This document shows, in pieces, positions 1 to 9,741 of a DNA stretch of 64,000 nucleotides (within the stretch, counting starts at the first letter, position 1; the number at the start of each line of letters is the position of its first letter). Under the pieces are notes generated by a model. It had not been told where the DNA came from. It worked only from the letters and a program-made list of their open reading frames with translations, and searched no databases. This stretch comes from CALNYZ01 sp942490945 (GTDB taxonomy: Bacteria > Pseudomonadota > Gammaproteobacteria > UBA6429 > Thiohalophilaceae). The position numbers and the translations under genes were made by a program. The DNA lies in NCBI GenBank assembly GCA_942490945.1, contig CALNYZ010000044.1, forward strand, positions 186,001-250,000. Reading direction: 5' to 3'.

Positions 1-191
1 CTGCCATGCCGGGTCCCGGATTCACTTGCAGTGAAATGCCAGGATTGGTTTTCGCATTAATAAATCTGGATGTCTTGAGATTGTCTTGAGCAGCAGCGTA
101 TTTTGAATCTGCGTCATTATTTTCTGAATTCGCTAATGCAGGCATCGTGATACAGGCCAGACAAATTGATAACGCTGTTAAAGTTCTCATT
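1..191 (-). CDS. Exported protein of unknown function, N-terminus only
   Basis: An open frame starts at an ATG at 191 and runs off the left edge of the window after 63 codons. The first 20 residues look like a Sec signal peptide: a basic start (MRT), a hydrophobic core, and an ALA-N cleavage site. The following residues are polar, rich in Asn, Asp and Ala. No family is recognised. It lies 57 bp downstream of the lipoprotein gene on the same strand, so the two may be co-transcribed. Exported location is inferred from the signal peptide only. Confidence 0.5.
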
Positions 192-248
192 TTAAGTGTT
201 ATTCAAAATTTTGAAACTCAACATAACCTCATCCCAACTGCGCATATG

Positions 249-728
249 TCATTTTTTGTAACTCTTGATAAGTTGATCCTGTATGGTCATCAACTTGTGG
301 ATTAATGCCTTATCCCGGGTTTGTGCCAGGGTCATATCATTGGCCTGTATACGCCCCATTCGGTCATGCACATGAAAAACCAGGTTATAGTGAAAACAGT
401 CCCGACACTTGCCGGAATTCTTGATTGAATTCTTGATTGAATTTGTTTGCTCTTTGGGTAACAAGGCTTCGACCTCGTCCAGCATCGCTTTTGTCATGAT
501 GCGTTCGATATACAGTTTACGGCGGGCATCCTTGACGATCACCTTGGCATTGTTACCTATATATATAGAACGCTGTAAACCGGCGAACCCGCCTGTGACA
601 TGCATTTCCACTGCCCAGACGTTGGCATCCGGAATGGCTTCGATATCATCCACGTTCGCCGCGGCATTTCCGCCAGCACCACACGCCGATAAAAGTAATG
701 CCATACCTGTCAATAGTATTGATTTCAA
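249..728 (-). CDS. Putative lipoprotein of unknown function
   Basis: A 159-residue protein whose N-terminus is a lipoprotein signal: MKS, a hydrophobic stretch, then the lipobox LLSAC at about residues 12-16, so Cys16 should be lipidated. The start codon is TTG at 728, preceded by an AGGGTG ribosome-binding site. The mature part has no recognised domain. It contains a CRDC motif near residue 110. A short tandem duplication at 415-443 encodes a repeated Asn-Ser-Ile-Lys. Envelope location is inferred; function is unknown. Confidence 0.65.
   Translation of the reverse strand: MKSILLTGMALLLSACGAGGNAAANVDDIEAIPDANVWAVEMHVTGGFAGLQRSIYIGNNAKVIVKDARRKLYIERIMTKAMLDEVEALLPKEQTNSIKNSIKNSGKCRDCFHYNLVFHVHDRMGRIQANDMTLAQTRDKALIHKLMTIQDQLIKSYKK
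415..443. repeat. 12-bp tandem repeat inside the lipoprotein gene
   Basis: GAATTCTTGATT occurs twice head to tail (415-426 and 427-438) with a partial third unit (439-443). The period is a multiple of three, so copy-number change would add or remove four residues (NSIK) without breaking the frame. Confidence 0.8.
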
Positions 729-976
729 AATCTACACCCTGAAAAAATTTTTTATTTTAATTCGATTCGCTAAACCGCTGTTTTACATCATTATTATGTG
801 ACTGCAACACACAGGTTTGCTGACCAGAAATTGGCGAAACAGGGTCTGCAGTCTTTTAGACAGCTTATCACAAGGTTGCCATACGAATGGTTAATAAACA
901 AGCAAATATGCCTCTGAATATGGCATTTCCGTGACTTCATCGACACTACAGAAACAGGCTAATCACACAAACAAGG

Positions 977-1738
977 CTATTTCAACGGAAATGAACGGCT
1001 CCATAAATCTGCATATTTTACAAAGGTGGAATGTGCCGACAGCAAAGCGATTAAAAATCCCTGTTTGCCATCGAGGAAGCCGGCTTTGAGTAAGTATATT
1101 TTTATAAAACAGCCGACACCGTGCAATACCGCACTAACAAGAGATGCACTTTTGCCTTGCAGCTGCTTTTGTTCTGCCCACTCCGAGGCATAGCGTGCCG
1201 ACTTGACCAGATAATGCTCCATGTCGCGATAGGTAAAGTGATATAAATCAGCTTTAACGGTCTCAATGACGAGAGGCTCGTGGTAGACAAGTTTTTCATG
1301 CACACGCTGGGAGCCATATTCGGCCTTCAGACGCGGATACAAGCGTACCTTGCTGGCCGGATACCAGCCTCCGTGTCGCAAGAATTTGCCAAATACCCAG
1401 GGCAAGATTGGAATGGCATATGCCTTGCCCTGATCATCCTGTTTAACGATGTTCTGTACGACAAGCTGCAGTTCTGGTGAGACACGCTCATCCGCATCGA
1501 TACTGAGAATCCAGTCACCCGTGCAATAGCTTTGTGCAAGATTTTTTTGTGGCCCATAACCTTGCCAGTTTGTATTGGAATAAACCTTGTCTGTATATTT
1601 TCTGGCAATATCGATTGTGCTGTCGATACTCCCCGAATCGAGTACCACTATCTCTTCGGCAAACGACACTGACTTTAATGCATCTTCCAATGCACGTTCT
1701 TCGTTATGCGTAATGATATATACAGATAATGTGGCCAT
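977..1738 (-). CDS. Family 2 glycosyltransferase, WaaE/KdtX-like (LPS core)
   Basis: A 253-residue protein with a GT-A fold. It opens with the beta-strand and loop LSVYIITHNEERALEDAL, and a DADER motif near residue 80 is the metal and nucleotide-sugar binding DxD equivalent. Length and motifs match WaaE-type beta-1,4-glucosyltransferases, which add a sugar to the inner core of lipopolysaccharide at the cytoplasmic face of the inner membrane. It is the last gene of a same-strand series with waaF, hldD and hldE, which supports an LPS role. The exact donor and acceptor cannot be read from the sequence. Confidence 0.8.
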   Translation of the reverse strand: MATLSVYIITHNEERALEDALKSVSFAEEIVVLDSGSIDSTIDIARKYTDKVYSNTNWQGYGPQKNLAQSYCTGDWILSIDADERVSPELQLVVQNIVKQDDQGKAYAIPILPWVFGKFLRHGGWYPASKVRLYPRLKAEYGSQRVHEKLVYHEPLVIETVKADLYHFTYRDMEHYLVKSARYASEWAEQKQLQGKSASLVSAVLHGVGCFIKIYLLKAGFLDGKQGFLIALLSAHSTFVKYADLWSRSFPLK

Positions 1739-1825
1739 GAGAATTTCAGTATAACATTATTTATTTGCAGTTAAGTCTATGCAGTCTTTTACTGCAGGGC
1801 AAGGAATGTCTTTACTGTTTTGAGA

Positions 1826-2827
1826 CTATTGCGTGATCTGTTTGAACACATCAAATGGTTTGATTTCAGTCAAACATTCATAATGATCAAATGGACATTG
1901 TCGTTGAAAGCAGGGACTACAGGATTTATTGCGATAAAGTACTTCTGCTTTATCAGACAGTGGTGGTGTATATTTCGGGGTTGAAGAACCATATATTGCA
2001 ATAACACGACGATCTGTCGCGCAGGCAATGTGCATTAATCCGGAATCATTTGTCACCGCCAGTTCAACCATTGCCAACAAATCGACAGTATCGACCAGAC
2101 GTGTCCTGCCTGCCAGATTAATAATATCGTGTTCGTATCCATCAGCAATCTGCCTGCCAATATCAGTCTCTTTAACAGAACCGAACAGCCAGATTTGATA
2201 GCCTTCACCAATCAGCATCTCGGCCAGCTCACGGTAGTATTTTACTGGCCACTGCTTGGCCGGACCGTATTCAGCTCCTGGCATGAAACCGATAACGGGT
2301 TTATCCAGGTTCAGGTTTAACTCATGGCGTAATGCAGATTGATTGTTAACATCAACGACAAGTTGTGGTGATTGAATGTGGGGCGCATGCTCAAGCTGCT
2401 TTTCACAACCAAGCGCGACATAACGTTGTACTGTTTGTGTTAACACCGACCTGTCCAGTTTGCGTATATCATTTAATACACCGTAACGCATTTCACCTTT
2501 AAAGCCGGTTCGTACTGGTATGCGTGCAAAAAAAGGGGTTAATGCAGACTTGTATGAACGCGGCAAAACGATAGCATGCGTATACTGATTTTCGCGTAAC
2601 GCGATCCCCAGCTTTTTACGTTTTGAAAAGCCCAGTTTGTTATGCGGGATATCCAGAACAATAGCCTGATCAACTTGTGGCATGCGTTCAAGTAACGGTA
2701 ATGACCATTCAGGCGCAATCACATCAATGATTACAGCAGGATAACGTTTTTTCAGCTCGATGAATAAACTCTGCGCCATGACCATGTCGCCGACCCACGC
2801 CGGGCCAACGATCAGCACGTGCTTCAT
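1826..2827 (-). CDS. waaF: ADP-heptose:LPS heptosyltransferase II
   Basis: A GT9-family glycosyltransferase that transfers the second L-glycero-D-manno-heptose to LPS inner core. The N-terminus MKHVLIVGPAWVGDMVMAQS is the family signature, so the ATG at 2827 is preferred over an in-frame GTG at 2845. The C-terminal donor-binding half carries the GAEYGPAKQWP and TNDSGLMHIA motifs, and a Cys-rich tail (SCSPCFQRQCPFDHYEC) typical of WaaF. It lies 39 bp downstream of hldD, whose pathway supplies its ADP-heptose substrate. Confidence 0.93.
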   Translation of the reverse strand: MKHVLIVGPAWVGDMVMAQSLFIELKKRYPAVIIDVIAPEWSLPLLERMPQVDQAIVLDIPHNKLGFSKRKKLGIALRENQYTHAIVLPRSYKSALTPFFARIPVRTGFKGEMRYGVLNDIRKLDRSVLTQTVQRYVALGCEKQLEHAPHIQSPQLVVDVNNQSALRHELNLNLDKPVIGFMPGAEYGPAKQWPVKYYRELAEMLIGEGYQIWLFGSVKETDIGRQIADGYEHDIINLAGRTRLVDTVDLLAMVELAVTNDSGLMHIACATDRRVIAIYGSSTPKYTPPLSDKAEVLYRNKSCSPCFQRQCPFDHYECLTEIKPFDVFKQITQ

Positions 2828-2866
2828 TTCATTTTGTAAATTCACGGGTTTATTATAATTGACAGA

Positions 2867-3820
2867 TTAGATATTACGCTCGCCCAGCCATGCCATGTAT
2901 TCCTGCACGCCCTGCTCAACGGTTTTAAATTCCTTTTTATAACCGGCATTTCGTAATGCGCTGATATCTGCTTCGGTAAAACTTTGATAGCGGCCTATTA
3001 ATTTTTCCGGAAAAGGAATGTACTCGATGTTACCTTTTTTGTGATAGTTAATCACGGCATTGGCTACGTCGTTAAACGGCTGACTGCGTCCGGTACCCAG
3101 ATTAAAAATACCGGATTTTTTCGGATTATCCATGAACCACAAGTTTACATCGACCACATCACCAACATAGACGAAGTCGCGCCGTTGTTCACCATGACCA
3201 TAGCCATCACAACCTTCAAATAATTTCACCTTGCCGATTTCATTTAATTGATTACGATTATGAAAGGCGACACTCGCCATACTGCCCTTGTGCTGTTCAC
3301 GTGGCCCATACACATTGAAATAGCGAAAACCGACAATCTGGCTTTTCGCCTCGGGTAAATAGCGACGCACATATTGATCAAACAGAAACTTGGAATAGCC
3401 ATACATGTTGAGTGGCTCTTCATGTTCACGCTTTTCTATGAATTTATTACCACTGCCATAGACAGATGCGGAGGAAGCATACAGGTAGGCAATATTATGT
3501 TGCAGACAATAATGCAGTAAATGTTTCGAATATTCGTAATTATTCTGCATAATGTAAATGCCATCCCACTCCGTGGTACTGGAACAGGCACCTTCATGGA
3601 ATATTGCATCAATCTTGTCCGCAAATTTCTCATTCGCCTTGATGCGTTCGATAAAGTCATAACGATCCATATAATCCAGAATTTCACAATCGGATATATT
3701 CTTGAATTTCACACCGTTTTTCAGGTTATCGACAACGAGTATATCGCTACGTCCTCGTGCGTTTAAGGCCTTGACGATATTGCTGCCAATGAATCCGGCA
3801 CCGCCGGTTACGATTATCAT
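2867..3820 (-). CDS. hldD: ADP-L-glycero-D-manno-heptose 6-epimerase
   Basis: A short-chain dehydrogenase/reductase that epimerises ADP-D-glycero-D-manno-heptose at C6 using bound NADP. The N-terminal Rossmann motif is TGGAGFIGSNIV, and the catalytic Ser and the YxxxK pair (YGYSK) are present, followed by the family-typical FRYFNVYGPRE. Length 317 is normal. The start ATG at 3820 has a good AAGGTGAG ribosome site. It acts after HldE. A palindromic element fills the gap between the two genes. Confidence 0.95.
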   Translation of the reverse strand: MIIVTGGAGFIGSNIVKALNARGRSDILVVDNLKNGVKFKNISDCEILDYMDRYDFIERIKANEKFADKIDAIFHEGACSSTTEWDGIYIMQNNYEYSKHLLHYCLQHNIAYLYASSASVYGSGNKFIEKREHEEPLNMYGYSKFLFDQYVRRYLPEAKSQIVGFRYFNVYGPREQHKGSMASVAFHNRNQLNEIGKVKLFEGCDGYGHGEQRRDFVYVGDVVDVNLWFMDNPKKSGIFNLGTGRSQPFNDVANAVINYHKKGNIEYIPFPEKLIGRYQSFTEADISALRNAGYKKEFKTVEQGVQEYMAWLGERNI

Positions 3821-3839
3821 TTTCTCACCTTCATATTAT

Positions 3840-3979
3840 TGAGACCTTTACATGGATAGCGAGAATTCAAATAACAAGGCAAAACCGAAGAGATAGCAGA
3901 GTTTACACGTAGTAAATGAGCATTTTGATGCGGTTTTAACATAGTTATTTGGCTTCGCAGCATTCGTGTCAAGGTCTCA
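3840..3979. repeat. Palindromic MITE-like element at the hldE stop codon
   Basis: A 140-bp imperfect palindrome bounded by the inverted ends TGAGACCTT (3840-3848) and AAGGTCTCA (3971-3979). The arms also pair internally (AAATAACaa against ttAGTTATTT, AAAACCG against CGGTTTT, GTTTAC against GTAAAT). On the minus strand the first three bases of the element, TGA (3979-3977), are the stop codon of hldE. No coding capacity. It has the build of a small non-autonomous mobile repeat and would fold as RNA in the hldE-hldD message. It shares the motifs ACAAGGC and ATGAGCA with the element at 12335-12458. Confidence 0.7.
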
Positions 3980-5401
3980 CTGCTTTAGAATGTTATTGAT
4001 AATGTCGGAAGTCGAATGACCTTCGACATAGTCAAGCACCACGACTTCGCCGCCGTTTTGTTTGACACACTTTCCGCCTGCGATCTGGTCAGGCGTATAA
4101 TCGCCACCTTTTACCAGTATGTCTGGCTTCACTTCACAAATCAGACGTTCGGGTGTCTCTTCATTAAACGGTACCACCCAATCGACACACTCCAGTGCGG
4201 CTAATACCGACATGCGTCGCGACAGGGTGTTAATAGGGCGTGATTCGCCTTTTAGCCGTTTCACTGAATCATCGTCGTTGACTGCTATCACCAGCCGATC
4301 ACCCAGCTTGCGTGCCTGTTCCAGATAGGCAACATGCCCGGGATGTAGAATATCAAAACAGCCATTGGTCATAACAACTTTCTCACCCTGTATCCGTGAT
4401 GCGGCAGCAAGTTTAATCATAGTATCTTCGTTGACCACGCCGCGCTGCATGGGTTGGGTCTGTCGCAAGGCATGGATCAGTTCCTGCTGGTTAACTGTGG
4501 CGGTACCGAGTTTACTTACCACAACACCCGCACCAATATTGGATAGGGCAGTAGCATCGGCCAGGTCAACACCTGCCGCCAGTGACGCGGCCAGGATTGA
4601 AATCACCGTATCACCCGCACCGGTAACATCGAATACTTCTTTTGCGAGTGTTGGTAAATGTATCGCCGCGACATTACGCTGCAACAATGTCATGCCCTTG
4701 TCACTACGTGTTACCAGCAAGGCACTCAGGTTAAGATTTTCCATCAGTTGGGTACCTTTTTCTACCAACGCATTGTCAGTAGAACACTTGCCCACTACGG
4801 CTTCAAATTCCGAAAGGTTCGGGGTAATAATAGTTGCGTCACGATAACGCTCAAAGTTTTGACCTTTAGGATCCACCAGTACCGGCAACTGATGTTGACG
4901 CGCCTGCTGGATAAGCGGTTGAATGTTGTTTAGCACGCCCTTGCCATAATCGGATAACACAACTGCACCCACATTTGCCAACTGTTCTTCAAAGGCTTTT
5001 TGCAATATGGCGGGGTCGTTGTCGATAAAGCCGTCTTCAAAATCCAGCCGTATCAACTGCTGGTGACGGCTTAGGACACGTAATTTGGTCACCGTTTTAT
5101 GCTGTGGCAGTTTCAGAAACAAACAATTTACATGCGCCTGACTGAGCAAGGTTTCAAGATTATGACAGTCCTGATCATCACCGGTTAGCCCCATCACCGA
5201 CGCCTTGCTGCCGAGTGCGGCAATATTTAATGCCACATTACCTGCACCACCGGGACGTTCTTCTGCGCCATTGACTTTGACAACCGGCACGGGTGCTTCC
5301 GGTGATATACGCGAGGTATCGCCGTACCAGTAGCGATCCAGCATGACATCGCCGACCACCAGCACATGCGCAGATTCAAAACGGGGAATTTCAGCAACCA
5401 T
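3977..5401 (-). CDS. hldE: Bifunctional heptose-7-phosphate kinase / heptose-1-phosphate adenylyltransferase
   Basis: Two-domain enzyme of the ADP-heptose pathway, 474 residues. Residues about 1-320 are a PfkB/ribokinase-type kinase: GGAGNVALNIAALG near the start and the catalytic DVTGAGDTV. Residues about 340-474 are a cytidylyltransferase-like domain with TNGCFDILHPGHVAYLEQA, which adenylates heptose-1-phosphate. Translation ends inside the terminal repeat of the palindromic element (the element supplies the TGA), yet the C-terminus (GHSTSDIINNILKQ) looks complete. It is the first dedicated heptose gene of the run, 49 bp after the zinc-finger gene. Confidence 0.95.
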   Translation of the reverse strand: MVAEIPRFESAHVLVVGDVMLDRYWYGDTSRISPEAPVPVVKVNGAEERPGGAGNVALNIAALGSKASVMGLTGDDQDCHNLETLLSQAHVNCLFLKLPQHKTVTKLRVLSRHQQLIRLDFEDGFIDNDPAILQKAFEEQLANVGAVVLSDYGKGVLNNIQPLIQQARQHQLPVLVDPKGQNFERYRDATIITPNLSEFEAVVGKCSTDNALVEKGTQLMENLNLSALLVTRSDKGMTLLQRNVAAIHLPTLAKEVFDVTGAGDTVISILAASLAAGVDLADATALSNIGAGVVVSKLGTATVNQQELIHALRQTQPMQRGVVNEDTMIKLAAASRIQGEKVVMTNGCFDILHPGHVAYLEQARKLGDRLVIAVNDDDSVKRLKGESRPINTLSRRMSVLAALECVDWVVPFNEETPERLICEVKPDILVKGGDYTPDQIAGGKCVKQNGGEVVVLDYVEGHSTSDIINNILKQ

Positions 5402-5450
5402 ATTAATACTATAAGCCGGAATGTTTCATTTGTAATTGTCTATTGCCCGG

Positions 5451-5657
5451 TTATACCTTGTCCTTGAGGACATATACGGCACCACAATACGGACATTTTG
5501 CCTCACCCTGTTCTTCAATTGGTAAGTACACCCGTGGATGTGAATTCCATAAGGTTGTATCCGGCATGGGGCAATGCAGTGGCAAATCTGACTTGGTTAC
5601 TTCATATTTGTTTGCCGCATTGGGCGTTTTTAATTTTATTTGACCAGGTTGTTCCAC
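5451..5657 (-). CDS. CHCC-type zinc-finger protein
   Basis: A 68-residue protein with a spaced His/Cys set ending in KCPYCGAVY. The pattern C-x(10)-H-x(n)-C-x2-C matches the zf-CHCC family, which includes the mitochondrial complex I subunit NDUFS6, so it probably binds one zinc ion. The start is a GTG at 5657. The gene lies between ilvE and hldE on the same strand (gaps of 62 and 49 bp), a common place for this small gene. Its molecular role is not known from sequence. Confidence 0.8.
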   Translation of the reverse strand: MEQPGQIKLKTPNAANKYEVTKSDLPLHCPMPDTTLWNSHPRVYLPIEEQGEAKCPYCGAVYVLKDKV

Positions 5658-5719
5658 GTTACGTAAACCTCCAAATGTATCTCGAAAACACGATGCTCGT
5701 GCTATCTTACTTGCATGTT

Positions 5720-6643
5720 TTATTTTACTTTATCAAGCCAATGATCATAGGCAACAATGCGGCCATGAACGACATCAAAATAGCGCGTTTGTAATTGCTC
5801 GGTAACTGGCCCGCGATAGCCTTTGCCAATCGCACGACCATCGAGTTCTCGTATCGGTGTCACCTCAGCGGCAGTACCGGTAAAGAAGGCTTCATCTGCC
5901 ACGTATACTTCATCACGCGTAATACGCTTTTCACGCACTTCATAACCCAGTTCATTCGCCAGTGTCATAATGGTATCGCGAGTGATGCCTTCGAGTGCCG
6001 AAGTTAATTCCGGGGTATATATCACACCGTTACGAACGATAAAGATGTTTTCCCCGCTGCCCTCGGCAACGAATCCATCAACATCCAACAGCAAGGCTTC
6101 GTCATAGCCATCACGCATGGCTTCCTGTAATGCCATCATCGAGTTCATGTAATTGCCATTCGCCTTGGCCTTGCACATGGTGATATTGACGTGATGTCGG
6201 GTAAAAGATGACGTTTTGATACGAATCCCTTTTTCCATGCCATCCTTGCCCAGATAGGCACCCCATTCCCAGGCCGCCACAATGACATGTACTTTCAGAT
6301 TATCGGCACGCAAGCCCATGCCTTCGGAGCCATAAAAACACATTGGACGCAAATAGGCAGATTCAAGATTATTCTGTGCAACGACATCTCGCTGTGCCTT
6401 GTTCAATTCTTCAACTGAATACGGCATCGGCATACCTAATATATGTGCAGAACGGAACAGGCGCTCGGTATGTGCCTGAAGACGAAAGATCGAGGTACCT
6501 TTTTCGGCGTGATAGGCGCGCACACCTTCGAAGACGCCCATGCCGTAGTGCAAGGTATGGGTCAAAACGTGAACCTGCGCCTCGCGCCAGGGTACCATTT
6601 TCCCATCAAACCAGATCACGCCATCTCGATCGGCCATCGACAT
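5720..6643 (-). CDS. ilvE: Branched-chain amino acid aminotransferase
   Basis: A fold-type IV PLP enzyme that interconverts Leu, Ile and Val with their 2-oxo acids. It has the family landmarks HYGMGVFEGVRAY near the N-terminus, the PLP lysine region KANGNYMNSMMA, and EGSGENIFIVRNG, followed by ITRDTIM and TGTAAEVTPI. Length 307 is standard. The start ATG at 6643 has CAGGAG upstream. glnE-ilvE followed by LPS-core genes is a familiar gammaproteobacterial arrangement. Confidence 0.95.
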   Translation of the reverse strand: MSMADRDGVIWFDGKMVPWREAQVHVLTHTLHYGMGVFEGVRAYHAEKGTSIFRLQAHTERLFRSAHILGMPMPYSVEELNKAQRDVVAQNNLESAYLRPMCFYGSEGMGLRADNLKVHVIVAAWEWGAYLGKDGMEKGIRIKTSSFTRHHVNITMCKAKANGNYMNSMMALQEAMRDGYDEALLLDVDGFVAEGSGENIFIVRNGVIYTPELTSALEGITRDTIMTLANELGYEVREKRITRDEVYVADEAFFTGTAAEVTPIRELDGRAIGKGYRGPVTEQLQTRYFDVVHGRIVAYDHWLDKVK

Positions 6644-6713
6644 CGTCTTTATTCTCCTGAAGTCAGAATTTCAAAAATGCGATTATAACGCGAAGTGACG
6701 ACCAGTGGTGCCT

Positions 6714-9677
6714 TTATCCCGCTTCGGCAAACCATTTTTGCCAGATTTTGCTGACAAGGGCGCGTGTTTCGACATATTCTTCTGCGGCCAGCAAGCCGGG
6801 CTGCTCTTGCAGTGCCAGGCGGTGCAGTCGGCCGCGAAACGTAAGATAGGCTTCGGTTAATGCCGTAATATCCGCTTGCGGCATGTTACCGGTTTGTGCA
6901 AAGGATTCCAGAATACGCACATTATCGGTGTAGGTCGTCAGATCGGGATATGCATGTGACCAGGCCAACACGCCGTATTGCACGATAAATTCAATATCAA
7001 CAATGCCGCCGCTGCCCTGCTTTAAATCAAACTGCGTTGCGCTGTCCTTGCTCAGGCTGGTACGCATTTTTTCGCGCATGCTCGCGACATCCTGTCGAAG
7101 CCTGGCATCATCACGGGGCTGAATCAGTACTGCGTGGCGGATCTGATTGAACGCTTCAATAATTATCGGGTCGCCACCAATCGCACGCGCACGCACCAGT
7201 GCCTGATGCTCCCATAGCCAGGCCTTTTCTCGCTGATATGCATCGAAGGCTTTGAGACTGCTTACCAACATACCCGATGCACCATCCGGTCGCAGGCGCA
7301 TATCGACTTCGTACAAAATTCCGGCTGGCGTCAGGGCAGTAAGCAGGTGGATCAGTCGTTGCCCAAGGCGAGCAAAGAAAGTCGAGTTGGCGACAGCTTT
7401 TTCACCGGATGTCGCGGCATGTTCACTTTCGGCACCATGCAGAAACACCAAATCCAGATCCGAACCATAGCCCAGTTCATAACCGCCCAGTTTGCCATAA
7501 CCGATTATGGCGAAACCCTTGTCACACGCCTGCATGCCATCAGGGCCTTCATTCGTACAAGTCGGGCGGCCGTGTTTTTTCACCATATGATGCCAGGCCT
7601 GTTCCAGGGTTTCCTCCAGCACAGTTTCCGCAATCCAGGTCAGATGATTGCTGACTGTCATGAGCGGGATCGCTTCGGCAAGATCTGCCGCTGCCACCCG
7701 CAATACGTTGGTGTGTTTGAAATGGCGTACCACTTCAGCACGTTGTTCTTCATCATCAACACTGACCTGGCTTAAACGTGATCGACACAAGGACTGCAAT
7801 TCCATTTTATCGGGCGGAACATACAAGGAGCGGGCATCCAGCAATTCATCCAACAGAATCGGTGTTTGTGTCAAATAGCGCGCCACCCAGGGACTGAATG
7901 AATAAAGTTGCGCCAATTGCGACAAGGCCAGCGGGTTTTCTACCAGCAATGAAATGTACACGCTGCGTTTGGCTATCTGGCTGACCAGATCCAGAACCCG
8001 TTTTAATGTTTCTTCGGGATGGTTTACACGCCCTACTGCACCAATTAATAACGGCATGAGTTGATCCATGCGTTGCTGGCCGAGTGCACTGCGTGTTTTA
8101 TAATCATGACTACGCCGGAAATACTCGATTTGATTCAGTGCATTTTCGGCGTCGGTATAGCCTGTGGAAGTTAATAATTGCAAGGCCTTGTCTTTTTCAA
8201 TTTGATCCTGCCACAGGCTGTTTAAATCGTCGGGTGCCCCGGATACCGGTTGCACAGATTGTGGCGCATCAAACACCTGTTCAAAATGACTGCGCACATT
8301 TTCACGATGTGTATTGAGTACATCGAGAAAACTTTTCCAGTCAGCAAAACCCATGCTAAAGGCAAGCCGCTGCCTGCCAGTTGCATCATCGGGCAAGACA
8401 TGGCTTTGTTTGTCCTGATAGGCCTGAATGCGGTGTTCAGCATTACGCAGGAATATATATGCTTCAATTAACTGATCTATCACGTAATCAGGCAACAGAT
8501 CTTTTGCCTTGAGAAACGTTAATATAATAAGTATACGTCGTTCCTGAAAGTCGCGGTCACGACCACCACGAATCAGCTGGAATACCTGACCGATGAATTC
8601 TACTTCTCGTATGCCGCCTGCACCGAGTTTGACATTGTTTTGTAGTCCCTTGCGTTTCACTTCCTGCACGATCATGGCTTTCATTTCACGCATCGATTCA
8701 TAGGCACCATAATCCAGATAACGCCGATATATAAACGGGCGTAACATGGCCATCAGGTTTTGCTTGTCCTCTTCTTCACCAGTGATAACACGCGCCTTGA
8801 TCATCGCATAGCGTTCCCATTCGCGGCCGTGAATCTGGTAATAATTTTCCAGCGCATTAAAACTCGATGTAAGTGTGCCGCCTTCACCAAATGGTCGCAA
8901 GCGCATATCCACACGAAAAACAAAACCGTCTTCAGTCTGATGTTGCAGCGCATGTATTAAACTTTTGCCGAGCCGGTTAAAAAATTCTCCGTGTGATGTT
9001 CCACCTGTGCCCGGTGTATCAGGATAAGGTTGTGTTTTTCCTTCATGTGCATAGACAAAAATCAAATCTACATCAGACGATAAATTCAATTCCCATGCAC
9101 CGAGCTTGCCCATACCGATAACGAGCATTTGTTGTGGAGAAGTTCTTAATGGATCCTCGTGCATCGGCGTGCCGTATTTTTTACACTGCCAGTTGTACAA
9201 TATATCCAGCGCCAGTTGTATGCAGGTATCGGCCAATATCGACAACTCTTGTGTCACCTCGACGAGTTCACTCCAGCCAGCAAGATCACGCCAGATAATG
9301 CGCGTCATATGGTAACGTCGAAATTCACGTAATTGTTTGAGTAATTGTGCTTCATCATTTACATCAGCCAGCCTGTTTTGTAATTGTGATCTGAATGTCT
9401 CTGCTGTGTGCGATTCGAAAACATCCTCTGCTGTAACGAGTTGATGAAGCAGCGTGGGGTAGCGTAAACAATTGCGCGCGACAAATTCACTCCCTGCCCA
9501 CACCACAGGCAACGACGACGATATTTTTTCATTGAAATAGTCGATTGAATTTGACGCAACAAAATCCTGCCACCATGTTTCAACCTGCGGACGCAGGTCT
9601 GATGGCAGCTTGTTCAGTGACGCTATAACCTGTTGCTGATATCGCATAGAAGTTTCATGTGGTGCATCAGTCGACAT
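6714..9677 (-). CDS. glnE: Bifunctional glutamine synthetase adenylyltransferase/deadenylase
   Basis: A large regulator (about 987 residues from the chosen start) that adds or removes AMP on glutamine synthetase in response to PII proteins. It has two duplicated nucleotidyltransferase domains: an N-terminal deadenylase with GMGKLGAWELNLSSDVDLIF and a C-terminal adenylyltransferase with GYGKLGGYELGYGSDLDLVF. Each is followed by an Arg-rich DMRLRP motif and a helical GlnD-PII-uridylyltransferase-like segment. The frame stays open upstream to 9791, but that would overlap the divergent gene at 9742. The ATG at 9677 (MSTDAPHETS) or at 9647 is more likely. Confidence 0.93.
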   Translation of the reverse strand: MSTDAPHETSMRYQQQVIASLNKLPSDLRPQVETWWQDFVASNSIDYFNEKISSSLPVVWAGSEFVARNCLRYPTLLHQLVTAEDVFESHTAETFRSQLQNRLADVNDEAQLLKQLREFRRYHMTRIIWRDLAGWSELVEVTQELSILADTCIQLALDILYNWQCKKYGTPMHEDPLRTSPQQMLVIGMGKLGAWELNLSSDVDLIFVYAHEGKTQPYPDTPGTGGTSHGEFFNRLGKSLIHALQHQTEDGFVFRVDMRLRPFGEGGTLTSSFNALENYYQIHGREWERYAMIKARVITGEEEDKQNLMAMLRPFIYRRYLDYGAYESMREMKAMIVQEVKRKGLQNNVKLGAGGIREVEFIGQVFQLIRGGRDRDFQERRILIILTFLKAKDLLPDYVIDQLIEAYIFLRNAEHRIQAYQDKQSHVLPDDATGRQRLAFSMGFADWKSFLDVLNTHRENVRSHFEQVFDAPQSVQPVSGAPDDLNSLWQDQIEKDKALQLLTSTGYTDAENALNQIEYFRRSHDYKTRSALGQQRMDQLMPLLIGAVGRVNHPEETLKRVLDLVSQIAKRSVYISLLVENPLALSQLAQLYSFSPWVARYLTQTPILLDELLDARSLYVPPDKMELQSLCRSRLSQVSVDDEEQRAEVVRHFKHTNVLRVAAADLAEAIPLMTVSNHLTWIAETVLEETLEQAWHHMVKKHGRPTCTNEGPDGMQACDKGFAIIGYGKLGGYELGYGSDLDLVFLHGAESEHAATSGEKAVANSTFFARLGQRLIHLLTALTPAGILYEVDMRLRPDGASGMLVSSLKAFDAYQREKAWLWEHQALVRARAIGGDPIIIEAFNQIRHAVLIQPRDDARLRQDVASMREKMRTSLSKDSATQFDLKQGSGGIVDIEFIVQYGVLAWSHAYPDLTTYTDNVRILESFAQTGNMPQADITALTEAYLTFRGRLHRLALQEQPGLLAAEEYVETRALVSKIWQKWFAEAG

Positions 9678-9741
9678 ATACGATATACTGTCAAGTATTG
9701 CAACATTTGTACAGTAACAAGTTTTATCTGGCCAGGCATAT